Below are positions 10,315 through 18,519 of a stretch of DNA of 64,000 nt, piece after piece. The position numbers and the translations under genes are program-made. Numbering within the stretch: the first letter of the stretch is position 1; every line of letters begins with the position of its first letter. This DNA is from Lachnospiraceae bacterium (lineage in GTDB: Bacteria > Bacillota > Clostridia > Lachnospirales > Lachnospiraceae). The stretch lies in NCBI GenBank assembly GCA_003447295.1, contig DLZQ01000004.1:12187-76186 (forward strand). The letters are read 5' to 3'. The notes beneath the pieces were generated by a model. It worked only from the letters and a program-made list of their open reading frames with translations, did not search any database and had not been told where the DNA came from.

Positions 10315-10989
10315 ATGAATAGTTTGGTGAGGATTATGAATAAAGACATCATAAAAAAGGCAATATTTTGGCAGATATTATATATAGTTATATATGGTTT
10401 TTGTGCAGTTATAATTAATATTTATTTTACAGATGTAATTCTGTTTGCATTTGGCATAGTTGGTGTTGTATATATTTTGTTCAGTTTGTTCTTCATAAAA
10501 TATAAAAGAGAGTGATTGTTTATAAATGGAATTATCGGCTTATGGTCTGTTTTGTTTCTTGGAAGCTGGTTTGGAAAGCAATTGGAACTGGAAAGTACAA
10601 TTTCAATTGCGGCAATAGTTACTGTAATGGATATTGTCAGTTTTACCCGGATAGGTAAGCGGACAGTAAATGCAAAGGCCATAGCAAATAAAAGTGTAGC
10701 AGCAAGGCTGTTTGTATATGGAATAGAAAAGAATGACGTGCTGATTCCAACCTGTGGTTTTGGGGATTATCTCTATTATGCTATGTGGATTTCGGGAATC
10801 CATTCATTAAGTGAATCTATTCAAGCATACATATTTGGCGCATTTATGATTTTTGTGGGAATTGTCATACAGTCCGTTGTTATAAAGAAGCTTTCAATAA
10901 GAGACAACTTTAAAGGATTTCCAGGAACAGTATTTCCATTTTTAGGAACAGTATTAGCATACTTAGCTGTGTATTATGTACTAAAATAG
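10315..10989 (+). pseudogene. Membrane protein with presenilin-like aspartyl protease motifs, split by TGA
   Basis: Two open stretches (10315-10515 and 10516-10989) lie in the same frame and are separated by one TGA. Read with Trp (TGG) at that point they make one protein of about 224 residues and seven hydrophobic segments. Two acidic motifs stand out: VTVMDIVSF in the fourth segment and CGFGDYLYY at the start of the fifth, followed by a C-terminal GTVFPFLG. They resemble the YD and GLGD catalytic motifs of presenilin/signal-peptide-peptidase proteases. The resemblance is by eye only. ATG at 10336, after GGTGAGG, may be the true start. Either a nonsense-mutated pseudogene or two separate small proteins. 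Confidence 0.55.
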
Positions 10990-11130
10990 AACATATTCAG
11001 AAGAATATATTGAAAAACAAGGCAAGGCAGGTCAATAAAATATCCAATGAGGTCTTCCGCTAATCGGTCAATGGAGGCGGCATATGAATGATAAATCATT
11101 GGGAAAGGTTTTATAGAAAGGGGACGGAAA

Positions 11131-11964
11131 ATGACAGAAAACCGTTATAAGACACCCCGCGGCTACATCCATTATTTTGTAAATATAATAGATAAGCAGA
11201 AAACTACGTTAGTGTTTTTACCGGGACTTACAGCAGACCATAGGCTTTTTGAAAAGCAGATAGAATATTTTGAGAAGAAACAGAACGTGTTTGTGTGGGA
11301 TGCACCATCACATGCATTATCCAGACCATTTACGAATAATTACAGTCTGTCTGACATGGCAGAATGGCTTTATGAAATCTTAGTAAAAGAAGAAATTTAT
11401 AATCCCATCATTATCGGTCAGTCTATGGGTGGATATCTGGCTCAAATGTATATGGAATTATATCCGGATAAGATAAAAGGCTTTATCTCCATCGATTCTG
11501 CACCGCTTCAAAAGTCTTATATGACCTCAGTGGAAATATGGCTTCTTGAAAGAGCAGAGCCATTATATAAGATATATCCATGGAAAGCACTTCTTAGGGC
11601 AGGGTCAAGAGGGTGTGCAGAGACGGATTATGGTCAGAAGCTTATGTGGAAGATGATGGTGTCCTATGATTCAGATCCTAAAGAATATGCAAGGCTCGCC
11701 GGTTTTGGTTACAGAATGCTTGCTGAGGCAATCAAAGCAGATCTGCCATATCGTATCAGTTGTCCGGCCCTTCTTATCTGTGGAGAAAAGGATAGAGCAG
11801 GTTCAGCAAAAAGCTATAATAAGAAATGGCATCAGAGAGAAGGTTTACCGCTTAAATGGATAAAGAATGCCGGTCATAATTCCAATACTGACCAGCCGGA
11901 TGAAGTAAACAGACTGATAGAAAAATTTATCAGCGAGGTAGATGGGAAAGGAGTGTCTGGATGA
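11131..11964 (+). CDS. Alpha/beta hydrolase
   Basis: A 277-residue alpha/beta-hydrolase with the nucleophile elbow GQSMGG (about residue 105), the acidic member in CGEKDRAGS (about 219) and the histidine in NAGHNSNTDQP (about 248): a full catalytic triad. The oxyanion segment FLPGLTADHRLF follows strand 3. No signal peptide is seen, so it is cytosolic. RBS AAAGGGGACGGAAA precedes the ATG. Esterase or lipase-like activity is likely; the substrate is unknown. It stands alone, with about 140 bp of unassigned DNA upstream. Confidence 0.8.
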   Translation: MTENRYKTPRGYIHYFVNIIDKQKTTLVFLPGLTADHRLFEKQIEYFEKKQNVFVWDAPSHALSRPFTNNYSLSDMAEWLYEILVKEEIYNPIIIGQSMGGYLAQMYMELYPDKIKGFISIDSAPLQKSYMTSVEIWLLERAEPLYKIYPWKALLRAGSRGCAETDYGQKLMWKMMVSYDSDPKEYARLAGFGYRMLAEAIKADLPYRISCPALLICGEKDRAGSAKSYNKKWHQREGLPLKWIKNAGHNSNTDQPDEVNRLIEKFISEVDGKGVSG

Positions 11965-12345
11965 AATTAAATATACAGCGAAAAAAGGATATTATTGTAA
12001 ATCAAAAACTGTAAATAAGAAATGCAGGAGGAAAAACAGTTGAAACTTTATTTTGGAAACATGGTAATCATGGGAATGAAATATTTTCTGCTGAATGCGA
12101 ATAGCCTGGAGTTTTAACTATTGAAAATATTTTAAGATGTTTACTATTATATAAGTATATAGAAAATCTTATCAATTTTAGATTATCCATTGATATCTGA
12201 TGTTGGTAAGGTTTTTTGACGTCAATTTTTTTAAAGAAATAATCAACGATGAAAAATTCGCCTATGAGTTGAATCTGTTCTAATATGTTTACTACGACAA
12301 ATGCGAGAATTCTTAGTATAATATCAGTGTTAGGAGATTACGCAG
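11965..12345 (+). other. AT-rich intergenic stretch with a short possible gene remnant
   Basis: No convincing gene. A 32-codon open frame (12022-12117) is preceded by weak signals and looks like debris of a larger gene. A 10-bp palindrome TTGACGTCAA lies at 12216-12225, and TATAAT (12317-12322) probably serves the following regulator-methyltransferase gene. Confidence 0.4.
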
Positions 12346-13461
12346 ATGAAAAAGGTAAATTTGAGAATTGCAGAATTAAGGCACAAGAAGAAAATTACAC
12401 AGCAGGAACTGGCGGATATAGTTGGTGTTTCGTTTCAGACAATAAGTAAATGGGAAAATGGTGGGGCAATGCCGGATATTACATATTTACCGGTTCTTGC
12501 AGAGTATTTTGGGGTATCTATAGACCAGCTGATGGGGATTGTGCCATTAACCGAAGAATCATATATTGCAAGCAAGACAGGAACCAGAGAATTTTGGGAA
12601 GCAAAATTGGAATATCTTCTTCGAACGAGAAAAAGTATGTGGAATGATGATTACATGGAGTTCCTAATTAAAAAGGTTTGGAAGATAGACAGACCGGTAA
12701 AGGTATTGGATTGCGGATGCGGGTTTGGATTTCTTGGATTGTTGATTATGCCATATTTGCCCAAAGGAAGTACCTATACGGGAATTGATATGGCGGAAAA
12801 TCTGATAGAAATGGGAAAAAAACTATTTGTGGAAAATAGACTGCAAGGAGAATTTATTCATTCTGACGTTTATGTTTATGATGCAGAGGATAGTTATGAT
12901 GTTGTGATATGCCAGGCGGTCCTTCGACATTTGGATTCTGCGGAACGCTTTGTAAAAAGGATGATGGAATTTGCCAAACCAGGGGCATATATTATTTGCA
13001 TTGATTCCAACAGAGAGTTTGAGTGTGACGGCCTTTATATAGACGGAATGGATTATTTCAGATTGTGCGAACACGCAGGCATGGAAAAGAATTGGAAAAC
13101 AGAACTGGAGCAACAAGGAAGAGATTATGCGGCTGCGATTCGTAACGCACATATGATGAGAAGATTAGGACTTAAAGATGTTGATGTAAGAATGAACGAT
13201 AGGGTGGATTTCATTACGCCTCAAAGAGAAGACTACGAGCAAAGAAAACATGATTTTATTGAATATAATGACTGGAGCAGGGGATTAACGGAGGAACAAA
13301 AAGAAAAATCCATTCAATACTTTTTGACGCATGGAATGACTAGAAAGGAAGCGGCAGATTTTTGCGAACGCAATATGGAAATAGCAAGATTTTTTCAGGA
13401 AAATCCTAATGCTGGGTACACTTTTGTGAAAGGAACAATGATATCTTATGGGAAAAAGTAA
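12346..13461 (+). CDS. XRE-type HTH fused to SAM-dependent methyltransferase
   Basis: A 371-residue two-domain protein. Residues 5-62 are a Cro/CI-type helix-turn-helix (TQQELADIVGVSFQTISKWENG). Residues about 95-260 are a class I methyltransferase with motif I VLDCGCGFGFLGL (119-131), acidic motif II TGIDMAENL and motif IV-like DVVICQAVLRHLD. It resembles small-molecule methyltransferases of the UbiE/Trm type rather than DNA methylases. The fusion suggests an autoregulated enzyme or a regulator sensing SAM or a methylation substrate. It overlaps the HAD gene downstream by 14 bp, so the two are probably one unit. Confidence 0.8.
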   Translation: MKKVNLRIAELRHKKKITQQELADIVGVSFQTISKWENGGAMPDITYLPVLAEYFGVSIDQLMGIVPLTEESYIASKTGTREFWEAKLEYLLRTRKSMWNDDYMEFLIKKVWKIDRPVKVLDCGCGFGFLGLLIMPYLPKGSTYTGIDMAENLIEMGKKLFVENRLQGEFIHSDVYVYDAEDSYDVVICQAVLRHLDSAERFVKRMMEFAKPGAYIICIDSNREFECDGLYIDGMDYFRLCEHAGMEKNWKTELEQQGRDYAAAIRNAHMMRRLGLKDVDVRMNDRVDFITPQREDYEQRKHDFIEYNDWSRGLTEEQKEKSIQYFLTHGMTRKEAADFCERNMEIARFFQENPNAGYTFVKGTMISYGKK

Positions 13462-14071
13462 AATTTTACTGATTGATATGTATGGTGTGATAATAAAGGA
13501 AAGTAAAGGGTATTTTGTACCATATACTTTACAGAAATTTGAAACTTCGGAGCATGGGAAAATCAAAAGAATTATCAGGGATGAACAGTGTTTCACAAAG
13601 GCACAGAAGGGAGAATTAACCAGCAAAGAATTTTTATCGTATCTTGGCTATAATTTTCCGGAAAAAACAATGGAGGACTATTTAAAAAATTATCTCACCC
13701 TGGATGAAAATTTCAAAAACTTTGCGGAAAAATATAGTAGGATATACGATTTTTGCCTGTTGTCCAATGATGTTTTAGAGTGGAGTGAATTTCTGACAGA
13801 TTATTATCAGATAAATCATTATTTTAAAGAAAAGATTGTCAGTGGCGAAGTGCATATGCGCAAGCCGGATAAGGAAATATTTGTATATACTCTTGAAAAG
13901 TTAGGGTGCAATGCAGCACAGTGTGTATTTGTAGACAATAGTGTAAATAATTTGCTAGTTGCGGAAAAACTGGGAATGAAAACAATACTCTTCAATCGAG
14001 ATGGTGTAGAATATGTGGGGAATGTGGTGGATGATTTTGGCACATTAGGTGAGATGCTGGAAGGCATATGA
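13448..14071 (+). CDS. HAD-superfamily hydrolase (subfamily IA)
   Basis: A 207-residue HAD phosphatase-like protein. Motif I is LLIDMYGVI, keeping the nucleophile Asp but with Tyr where DxD has its second Asp, as in some HAD-IA branches. Motif II is LLSND, the motif III lysine is in MRKPDKEIF, and motif IV is CVFVDNSVNN. The start overlaps the end of the XRE-methyltransferase gene by 14 bp, implying translational coupling. The substrate is unknown. The missing second Asp makes classical phosphatase activity less certain. Confidence 0.75.
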   Translation: MGKSKILLIDMYGVIIKESKGYFVPYTLQKFETSEHGKIKRIIRDEQCFTKAQKGELTSKEFLSYLGYNFPEKTMEDYLKNYLTLDENFKNFAEKYSRIYDFCLLSNDVLEWSEFLTDYYQINHYFKEKIVSGEVHMRKPDKEIFVYTLEKLGCNAAQCVFVDNSVNNLLVAEKLGMKTILFNRDGVEYVGNVVDDFGTLGEMLEGI

Positions 14072-14167
14072 GCGGGCAACTGAGAGTTGCATAAAAGAAC
14101 CGCAAAGTTGGTGGTAAATATAATGTGGATTTCGTAAAATAAAACCATCAACTAAAGGAGGTATTTT

Positions 14168-14781
14168 ATGGAACTATCTGAAAAAACAACGGAATTACGA
14201 AAAGCAGACGGCATAGCACAGGAAGAACTTGCGGAAAAATGCAATGTGAGCAGGCCATATCGAAATGGGAAGCGGATATTGCACTGCCGAAAACGGACAA
14301 GCTGCTGCTTTTGGGGGAGATATTCCATGTTTCCATGGAGGTGCTGCTGAAGGATGAACTGACATTGAGTGAAGTTAGGGAGGTGCATAGTTGTGGGGAG
14401 AATGTAGTGTGTGAAAAGAAAACGGAAATATACGAATACGTGCTGATTAAGGAGAGTGTGACGGACGATTCGATCATCGACCTGCTGAAAGTTCACAAGA
14501 TCGAATTGTGGAATATCGCCGGAAACCCTAAGTATTGCACTGTATTATTTTTTACCAGTGACAAAAATGATTTTCCGAAACAGATATCCAGAGTGATGCT
14601 GTCGGATTCGAACAGAGGTGTGAACTGGTTTGTGGATTTTAAAGCCGAGAATGAAAAATACATTGTGTTTAAAGATAAAGTGTTGAAATATCAGATTGGG
14701 AACCAGGCAGAAAAAGATAGGGTGAAGGAAGAGTGCTGGAAACTGGGAATCACTGAGAAAGAGATGAAATGGTCGGAATAG
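14168..14781 (+). pseudogene. XRE-family regulator broken by a 4-bp deletion
   Basis: A good RBS (AAAGGAGG) and ATG at 14168 start a typical HTH (ELRKADGIAQEELAEKCNVSR) that then leaves frame. The expected continuation QAISKWEADIALPKTDKLLLLGEIF is present in the next frame and runs to 14781. At about 14253 the sequence reads AGCAGGCC where an intact gene would have AGCAGGCAGGCC, so loss of one tandem CAGG unit explains the shift. The C-terminal 130 residues are a conserved-looking but unidentified domain. Slippage could restore the gene. Confidence 0.75.
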
Positions 14782-14868
14782 AGGAAAAATGAAATCACAA
14801 ATTAGTGTAAACTTTTGCATTATTGGTCTATAAAGTGTAATTTATTGGCGATATGCGAAATAGACGAA

Positions 14869-14907
14869 TAGTACCATGCAAATTTGTATATCTTTTACAT
14901 GGTACTA
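14869..14907. promoter_or_regulatory. Inverted repeat upstream of toxin-antitoxin-like trio
   Basis: TAGTACCATG (14869-14878) and CATGGTACTA (14898-14907) are perfect inverted arms 19 bp apart, 44 bp before the ribbon-helix-helix start. This is a likely operator for autorepression, since RHH antitoxins bind such palindromes. No T-run follows. Confidence 0.5.
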
Positions 14908-14950
14908 GGTGGGAGATTGTGGTATTGTATATCTAGAGGAGGTGCAAATT

Positions 14951-15157
14951 TTGGCCTATTCGGGATACAATGAAGCAAAAAAGAAATGTAATCAAAGATA
15001 TATAGATAATAACAATCTGGTACAAATGAAAATAACGTTGAAAGCCGAGAAGAAAGCACAAATAGTAGAAGCAGCGAAAACCGCAGAATTAAGCATTACA
15101 CAGTATATCATTGACGCAGTGACCGAAAAAATGGATAGAGAAGGAGTGGAGAAGTGA
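14951..15157 (+). CDS. Ribbon-helix-helix (Arc-like) antitoxin-type protein
   Basis: A 68-residue protein beginning AYSGYNEAKKKCNQRYI, then a beta strand VQMKITLKAEK and helices EKKAQIVEAAKTAELSITQYIIDAV: the Arc/MetJ ribbon-helix-helix pattern seen in many Clostridia antitoxin-like proteins. The TTG at 14951 was chosen because AGAGGAGG lies at the right distance; a GTG further upstream has no RBS. The stop overlaps the next gene's GTG. It probably binds the upstream palindrome and represses the unit. Confidence 0.65.
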   Translation: MAYSGYNEAKKKCNQRYIDNNNLVQMKITLKAEKKAQIVEAAKTAELSITQYIIDAVTEKMDREGVEK

Positions 15158-15468
15158 TTGATATTCAAAAATTGCGTGAATACTACAAGCAACATAGAGT
15201 ATTTATGAGTGAACACGCAGCAAATAGATGTATACAGAGAGATATCAAACAAAAAGATATTAAGAACTGTATTTTAACAGGAGAAATTATAGAACAGTAT
15301 CCAGATGATTTTCCTTGGCCCAGTTGCCTGATTTACGGACATACAACGGACAATAGAGTTGTTCATGTGGTTGCAAGTGATAATGGAGAATATACAAAAA
15401 TTATAACTGCATATTTACCTGATATAAAAACATTTAATAGTGATTTGAAGACAAGGAGGAAAAAGTAG
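15154..15468 (+). CDS. DUF4258 protein, probable toxin
   Basis: A 104-residue protein with the DUF4258 pattern: an N-terminal helix ending SEHAANRCIQRDI, then DIKNCILTGEIIEQYPDD, CLIYGHTTDNRVVHVV and a final strand KIITAYLPD. The family is related to RelE/MqsR-type (BECR fold) ribonuclease toxins and is often paired with a YgiT zinc-finger partner, as here. GTG start overlaps the RHH stop; RBS AAGGAG is ten bases upstream. Toxicity is inferred from family and context. Confidence 0.65.
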   Translation: MIDIQKLREYYKQHRVFMSEHAANRCIQRDIKQKDIKNCILTGEIIEQYPDDFPWPSCLIYGHTTDNRVVHVVASDNGEYTKIITAYLPDIKTFNSDLKTRRKK

Positions 15469-15470
15469 TT

Positions 15471-15701
15471 ATGAAATGTTTATCTTGTAAAAGTGGAAAT
15501 ATGGAAGAATCGACGACAACTTATACGGCAGTCTTGAAAAATTGTATTTTGATAATTAAAAATGTACCATGCATGAAATGTGAGCAGTGTGGAGAGGTGC
15601 TATACAATACTGATATTTTGGAAAAAATAGATGATATTATTGCAATGGCTGAGAAGATGGCTAGTGAGGTTTCCATCATCGACTATTCAAAAGTTGCCTA
15701 A
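15471..15701 (+). CDS. YgiT-type zinc-finger protein (MqsA-like antitoxin)
   Basis: A 76-residue protein with CxxC (C3, C6) and a second cysteine cluster CMKCEQCG (about 34-40), the zinc-binding N-domain of YgiT/MqsA antitoxins. The C-terminal half is short and lacks the full HTH domain of E. coli MqsA, so DNA binding may be left to the RHH protein. It starts two bases after the DUF4258 stop with an AAGGAGGAAAA RBS and ends the operon before a terminator. Confidence 0.7.
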   Translation: MKCLSCKSGNMEESTTTYTAVLKNCILIIKNVPCMKCEQCGEVLYNTDILEKIDDIIAMAEKMASEVSIIDYSKVA

Positions 15702-15707
15702 GACATA

Positions 15708-15750
15708 AATAACCGCCCAAAGTCTAAGAAGCTGAGAGCGGTTATTCTGT
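15708..15750 (+). terminator. Terminator after toxin-antitoxin-like trio
   Basis: AATAACCGC (15708-15716) pairs with GCGGTTATT (15738-15746), followed by CTGTTTTATT. Confidence 0.7.
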
Positions 15751-15954
15751 TTTATTAGAATTTAAGTTATATTAAATGTTATATTCTGCATTAAAAGTTA
15801 CCGATTTTCTTCTAACGGATAATAAAGTAAAAGCGAAAAACGAAATAATAAAAGAATTGCTGAACTGAGAGTAAAGCTGTGATACTAAATGAGATACCTA
15901 TATTCGTAGCTAAGTTATCTTGATTACTTTTTTGATTACCTTGTGATTATCTTA

Positions 15955-16000
15955 CAAAAAAGAAAGTGCCAAAACCCAGTAAAACTAAGGCTTTGACACT
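15955..16000 (-). terminator. Former terminator of tRNA-Pro, displaced by the prophage
   Basis: On the minus strand AGTGTCAAAGCC pairs along 12 bases (with wobbles) with GGTTTTGGCACT and is followed by TTTCTTTTTT. It sits just beyond attL, where the 3' end of the tRNA-Pro gene would have been before integration. It therefore looks like the original tRNA terminator now separated from its gene. Confidence 0.6.
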
Positions 16001-16008
16001 AACCCCTA

Positions 16009-16034
16009 AATCGGAGTGGCGGGATTCGAACTCG
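16009..16034. repeat. attL core (26 bp, tRNA-Pro 3' end fragment)
   Basis: Identical to 58629-58654. It covers the acceptor 3' strand and T-arm of tRNA-Pro(AGG) and then diverges into phage sequence. Only the tRNA tail is present, so this is the displaced host copy. Confidence 0.9.
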
Positions 16035-16148
16035 TAAAATAATTTCTTGCTAAAAGCCGAAAATACGGCAAACACTGATAAACACTGGGGTTGCTGTTAC
16101 GCTTGAAATACATATTATGCAATAAAAATACGCTTTTCACACATGTTT

Positions 16149-16178
16149 TGCAACATGATGCAACATGAAATGCAACAC
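16149..16178. repeat. Putative integrase arm-type sites, left end
   Basis: Three close copies of TGCAACA(T) lie between attL and the integrase stop. A 21-bp block (16158-16178) recurs exactly at 58573-58593 beside attR, in the same orientation. Such end-specific direct repeats are typical of tyrosine-integrase arm sites. Confidence 0.55.
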
Positions 16179-16185
16179 GGAATAC

Positions 16186-17421
16186 TCAGACCGGGATCTT
16201 ATTATCTTCCGCAAATTTTAAGAACTCTTCTTGGTTTTTTATGCTGTCTTCCTTATCAAAAAGAATGAGCCATGCTCTATATTTTTTCCAGGGCATATTA
16301 GAAGCAGCATTGACAATATTGTCAAAGAAATTGTCTACAGTGTCATCTACTTCGATACGAGCCTGCGGAAATGTCTGTGTGTATACTCTTTTCATCGTAG
16401 CTTCTGTTTTCCAACCGCCACGCTCCTGTGCGTATTTAGTAGGAATTTGGAGCAATGCCATAACGGATGCATTTACATGCCGGAGATCATGAAATGTCAT
16501 GTGATGAAAGCGGTGCTCATTTAGGAACTTTATCCATTTATGGTAGAGCTGGGCTTCTGTGAATGGAACCAACGTATCACCGGGGACTTTATCTATCAGA
16601 TCCTTTATATAGGGCGGGATCCGGTGCGTGCGGTTTCGATATTCGTTTTTTGCAATATCTTTGCGTATATCCTGATTATCCACAACGATGACGACTTCCG
16701 CGATTCGAATGTGATCTCCATTGATTGATTTTGATTTCGTCAAGCCACGAATCTCGGACATCGAAAAACTAAGCCAGGCAGCCAACAAGACAGCCAGCTC
16801 GATATCATTTCCCTTGATGGCAGGAAGTAATTTTTCCGCAGGGATTAACTCAGGAACCCTATTTTGAACGTTTGGAAGTTCGAGTTCTTTTAGAATATGC
16901 TGCAAATCATCATTTCCGTATTTGTTAAGCACGGCGGTAATAAGTCCCCATTCATTATGTAGGCGCTTTGGGGATAATGTTACATTCTTTTTACGCTTGC
17001 AGGGTCTCTGCGCTTCCATATCTATGGCTTCCTGGAGCAGATCTTTATCCATGTCTTTCAATGGGATTTGCATAAGATCTTGAAATCCATTTTGCTGGAT
17101 ACAACGATAGTCTTTTATTGTTGCCGGCGATCTGTTTAACCGAATGCACCGATCAACATATTTATCGATAGATTCGGTGAGGGACAGATTCAGATTACTT
17201 ACTTTTTTCTTTAATATTTTTTTCTTATTTAGTTGGAACTCTGCAGCGAGAAATTCAGCTTCTTTTCTTGTTGGAGCAGTAAAAGACTCATAGATTCGAT
17301 GCGTGTCCTGCGTACCATCTGGCAGCATAGCAGGGGATCCGTCCAGATTATAAAGTGGCTCCGAGTGACTGTAGGCTTTACAATTCCAGTTTCCACTGGG
17401 AAGCTTACGGGCTTTTGCCAT
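16186..17421 (-). CDS. int: Phage integrase, tyrosine recombinase
   Basis: A 411-residue tyrosine recombinase: N-terminal arm-binding region (about 1-60), a SAM-like core-binding domain (about 70-170) and a catalytic domain. The latter contains the HxxR box in HMTFHDLRHVNASV, the later Trp/His position in ERGGWKTEATMKRVYTQ, and the nucleophile Tyr in VYTQTF. It lies directly inside attL, as expected for the enzyme that made this insertion. RBS AGGAGG precedes the ATG. Its leader holds alternative hairpins (see 17421-17578) that may limit expression. Confidence 0.92.
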   Translation of the reverse strand: MAKARKLPSGNWNCKAYSHSEPLYNLDGSPAMLPDGTQDTHRIYESFTAPTRKEAEFLAAEFQLNKKKILKKKVSNLNLSLTESIDKYVDRCIRLNRSPATIKDYRCIQQNGFQDLMQIPLKDMDKDLLQEAIDMEAQRPCKRKKNVTLSPKRLHNEWGLITAVLNKYGNDDLQHILKELELPNVQNRVPELIPAEKLLPAIKGNDIELAVLLAAWLSFSMSEIRGLTKSKSINGDHIRIAEVVIVVDNQDIRKDIAKNEYRNRTHRIPPYIKDLIDKVPGDTLVPFTEAQLYHKWIKFLNEHRFHHMTFHDLRHVNASVMALLQIPTKYAQERGGWKTEATMKRVYTQTFPQARIEVDDTVDNFFDNIVNAASNMPWKKYRAWLILFDKEDSIKNQEEFLKFAEDNKIPV

Positions 17422-17578
17422 AGTATCATCCTCCTAAAAATGGGCATAAAAATGCCCGGTGGGTTGTAATTTCACCGGGAAGATGATACAATCAGCTTGT
17501 GTAGGGCTATTGCATCGGATCCCGATGTAATTCCTTTGCCGCTCCTGGTTGGCGCCGGGGGCGGTCTTTTATTTTATT
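17421..17578. promoter_or_regulatory. Structured leader upstream of int with mutually exclusive hairpins
   Basis: GGGCAT/ATGCCC (17442-17457) and CCCGGTG/CACCGGG (17455-17479) share three bases and cannot form together. CATCGG/CCGATG (17513-17527) and GCCGCTCC/GGGGGCGGT (17538-17565) follow. On the int strand the first hairpin is followed by ATTTTT just before the int RBS, an attenuator-like layout. On the plus strand the last stem is followed by TTTTATTTTATT, a terminator-like layout. Confidence 0.45.
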
Positions 17579-18485
17579 CGATTATGTCAATATAGTACGC
17601 TTTAAAACTAGGAACATCTTCTTTGGTGCCAGTTAAGGCTCTGGTTACTGTTTCAGTGCCGGCAAATTCTCCATATACTTCAATTATGTCATCCTGAAGA
17701 AGCTTTGTATCGTCATCGATTCGTTCATCATACATGAAATACTCATCATCAAGGTATAGATCGTAGCCGCTGGTATCTGTATATACTCTGTAATATTCAT
17801 TACTATCAAACAAACCGCCCTGAAGAATCTGGCTAATCTTTACCTTTAACTTAATGCGCTTTCCGATATTGTCATCAGGATATCTTGCTAAGTCTTTATA
17901 ATCGGGCTCCTCACAAGATGCCATGAACTCTTCTTTTGTTTCAGCAGGAGTCGGTTCTGGAGTGGGAGCTTCTGTGGGTTCAGGAGTTGCAACAGTATTT
18001 TCTTCTTTGACAGTAGAATCAGTTTTGTTGGATGCTGTTGCAGACGCTTCTGAAGAAGCAGAAGGCGTGGTAGATGATGTATCATCGTTATTGCCCCAAA
18101 TATAAGCACCGAGTACCAGTGCAATAATGGCAATTACAATACCAGCCTTCGCTAATCCGTTTTTGTATGCTTTGTTTCTTAAAGCGATGATACACAGGAT
18201 TAAGCCAATAAAAGGGAATACCGGAACGCAGAAAATCAAGCTGAGTATAAAACCGGTTACAGCCATTTTAGAATTTTTCTTTTTCGGTTCCGATGTTGGT
18301 GCCGCAGGAGTCGGAGTTACAGAAACTGCCTGTGGTACAGGTTGAGGAGTGGGCGAAGATGCAGCCTTTGGAGCTTCTACCTGAGAGGAAACCTGTGAAA
18401 ACTCTACAGGACAGCCACAGTTTGGACATTTGTCCGCTTTGTCGGAAAATTCCTTTCCGCATTCTTTACATACAATTAAAGCCAT
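17574..18485 (-). CDS. Zinc-ribbon membrane protein, possible lysogenic conversion gene
   Basis: A 303-residue protein. An N-terminal zinc ribbon (CKECGKEFSDKADKCPNCGC) is followed by a Pro/Thr-rich linker. Two hydrophobic segments (about 75-100 and 110-130, DUF4190-like) come next, then a low-complexity Ser/Thr/Glu/Pro region and a C-terminal OB-like domain (about 195-303, LARYPDDNIGKRIKLKVKI). The C-terminal part would lie outside the membrane if the ribbon is cytosolic. Proteins of this build are common in Firmicutes and their prophages with no fixed function. It is read on the lysogeny strand, so it is probably expressed from the prophage. Confidence 0.7.
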   Translation of the reverse strand: MALIVCKECGKEFSDKADKCPNCGCPVEFSQVSSQVEAPKAASSPTPQPVPQAVSVTPTPAAPTSEPKKKNSKMAVTGFILSLIFCVPVFPFIGLILCIIALRNKAYKNGLAKAGIVIAIIALVLGAYIWGNNDDTSSTTPSASSEASATASNKTDSTVKEENTVATPEPTEAPTPEPTPAETKEEFMASCEEPDYKDLARYPDDNIGKRIKLKVKISQILQGGLFDSNEYYRVYTDTSGYDLYLDDEYFMYDERIDDDTKLLQDDIIEVYGEFAGTETVTRALTGTKEDVPSFKAYYIDIIE

Positions 18486-18519
18486 AATAAAATCCCCTTT
18501 CTCATAGGTGTTTTGTTAT

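Noticed and set aside
15016..15025. A further GGTACAAA copy in the toxin-antitoxin region
   Set aside because: It lies inside a coding frame outside the prophage and has no TANAAT 18 bp downstream.
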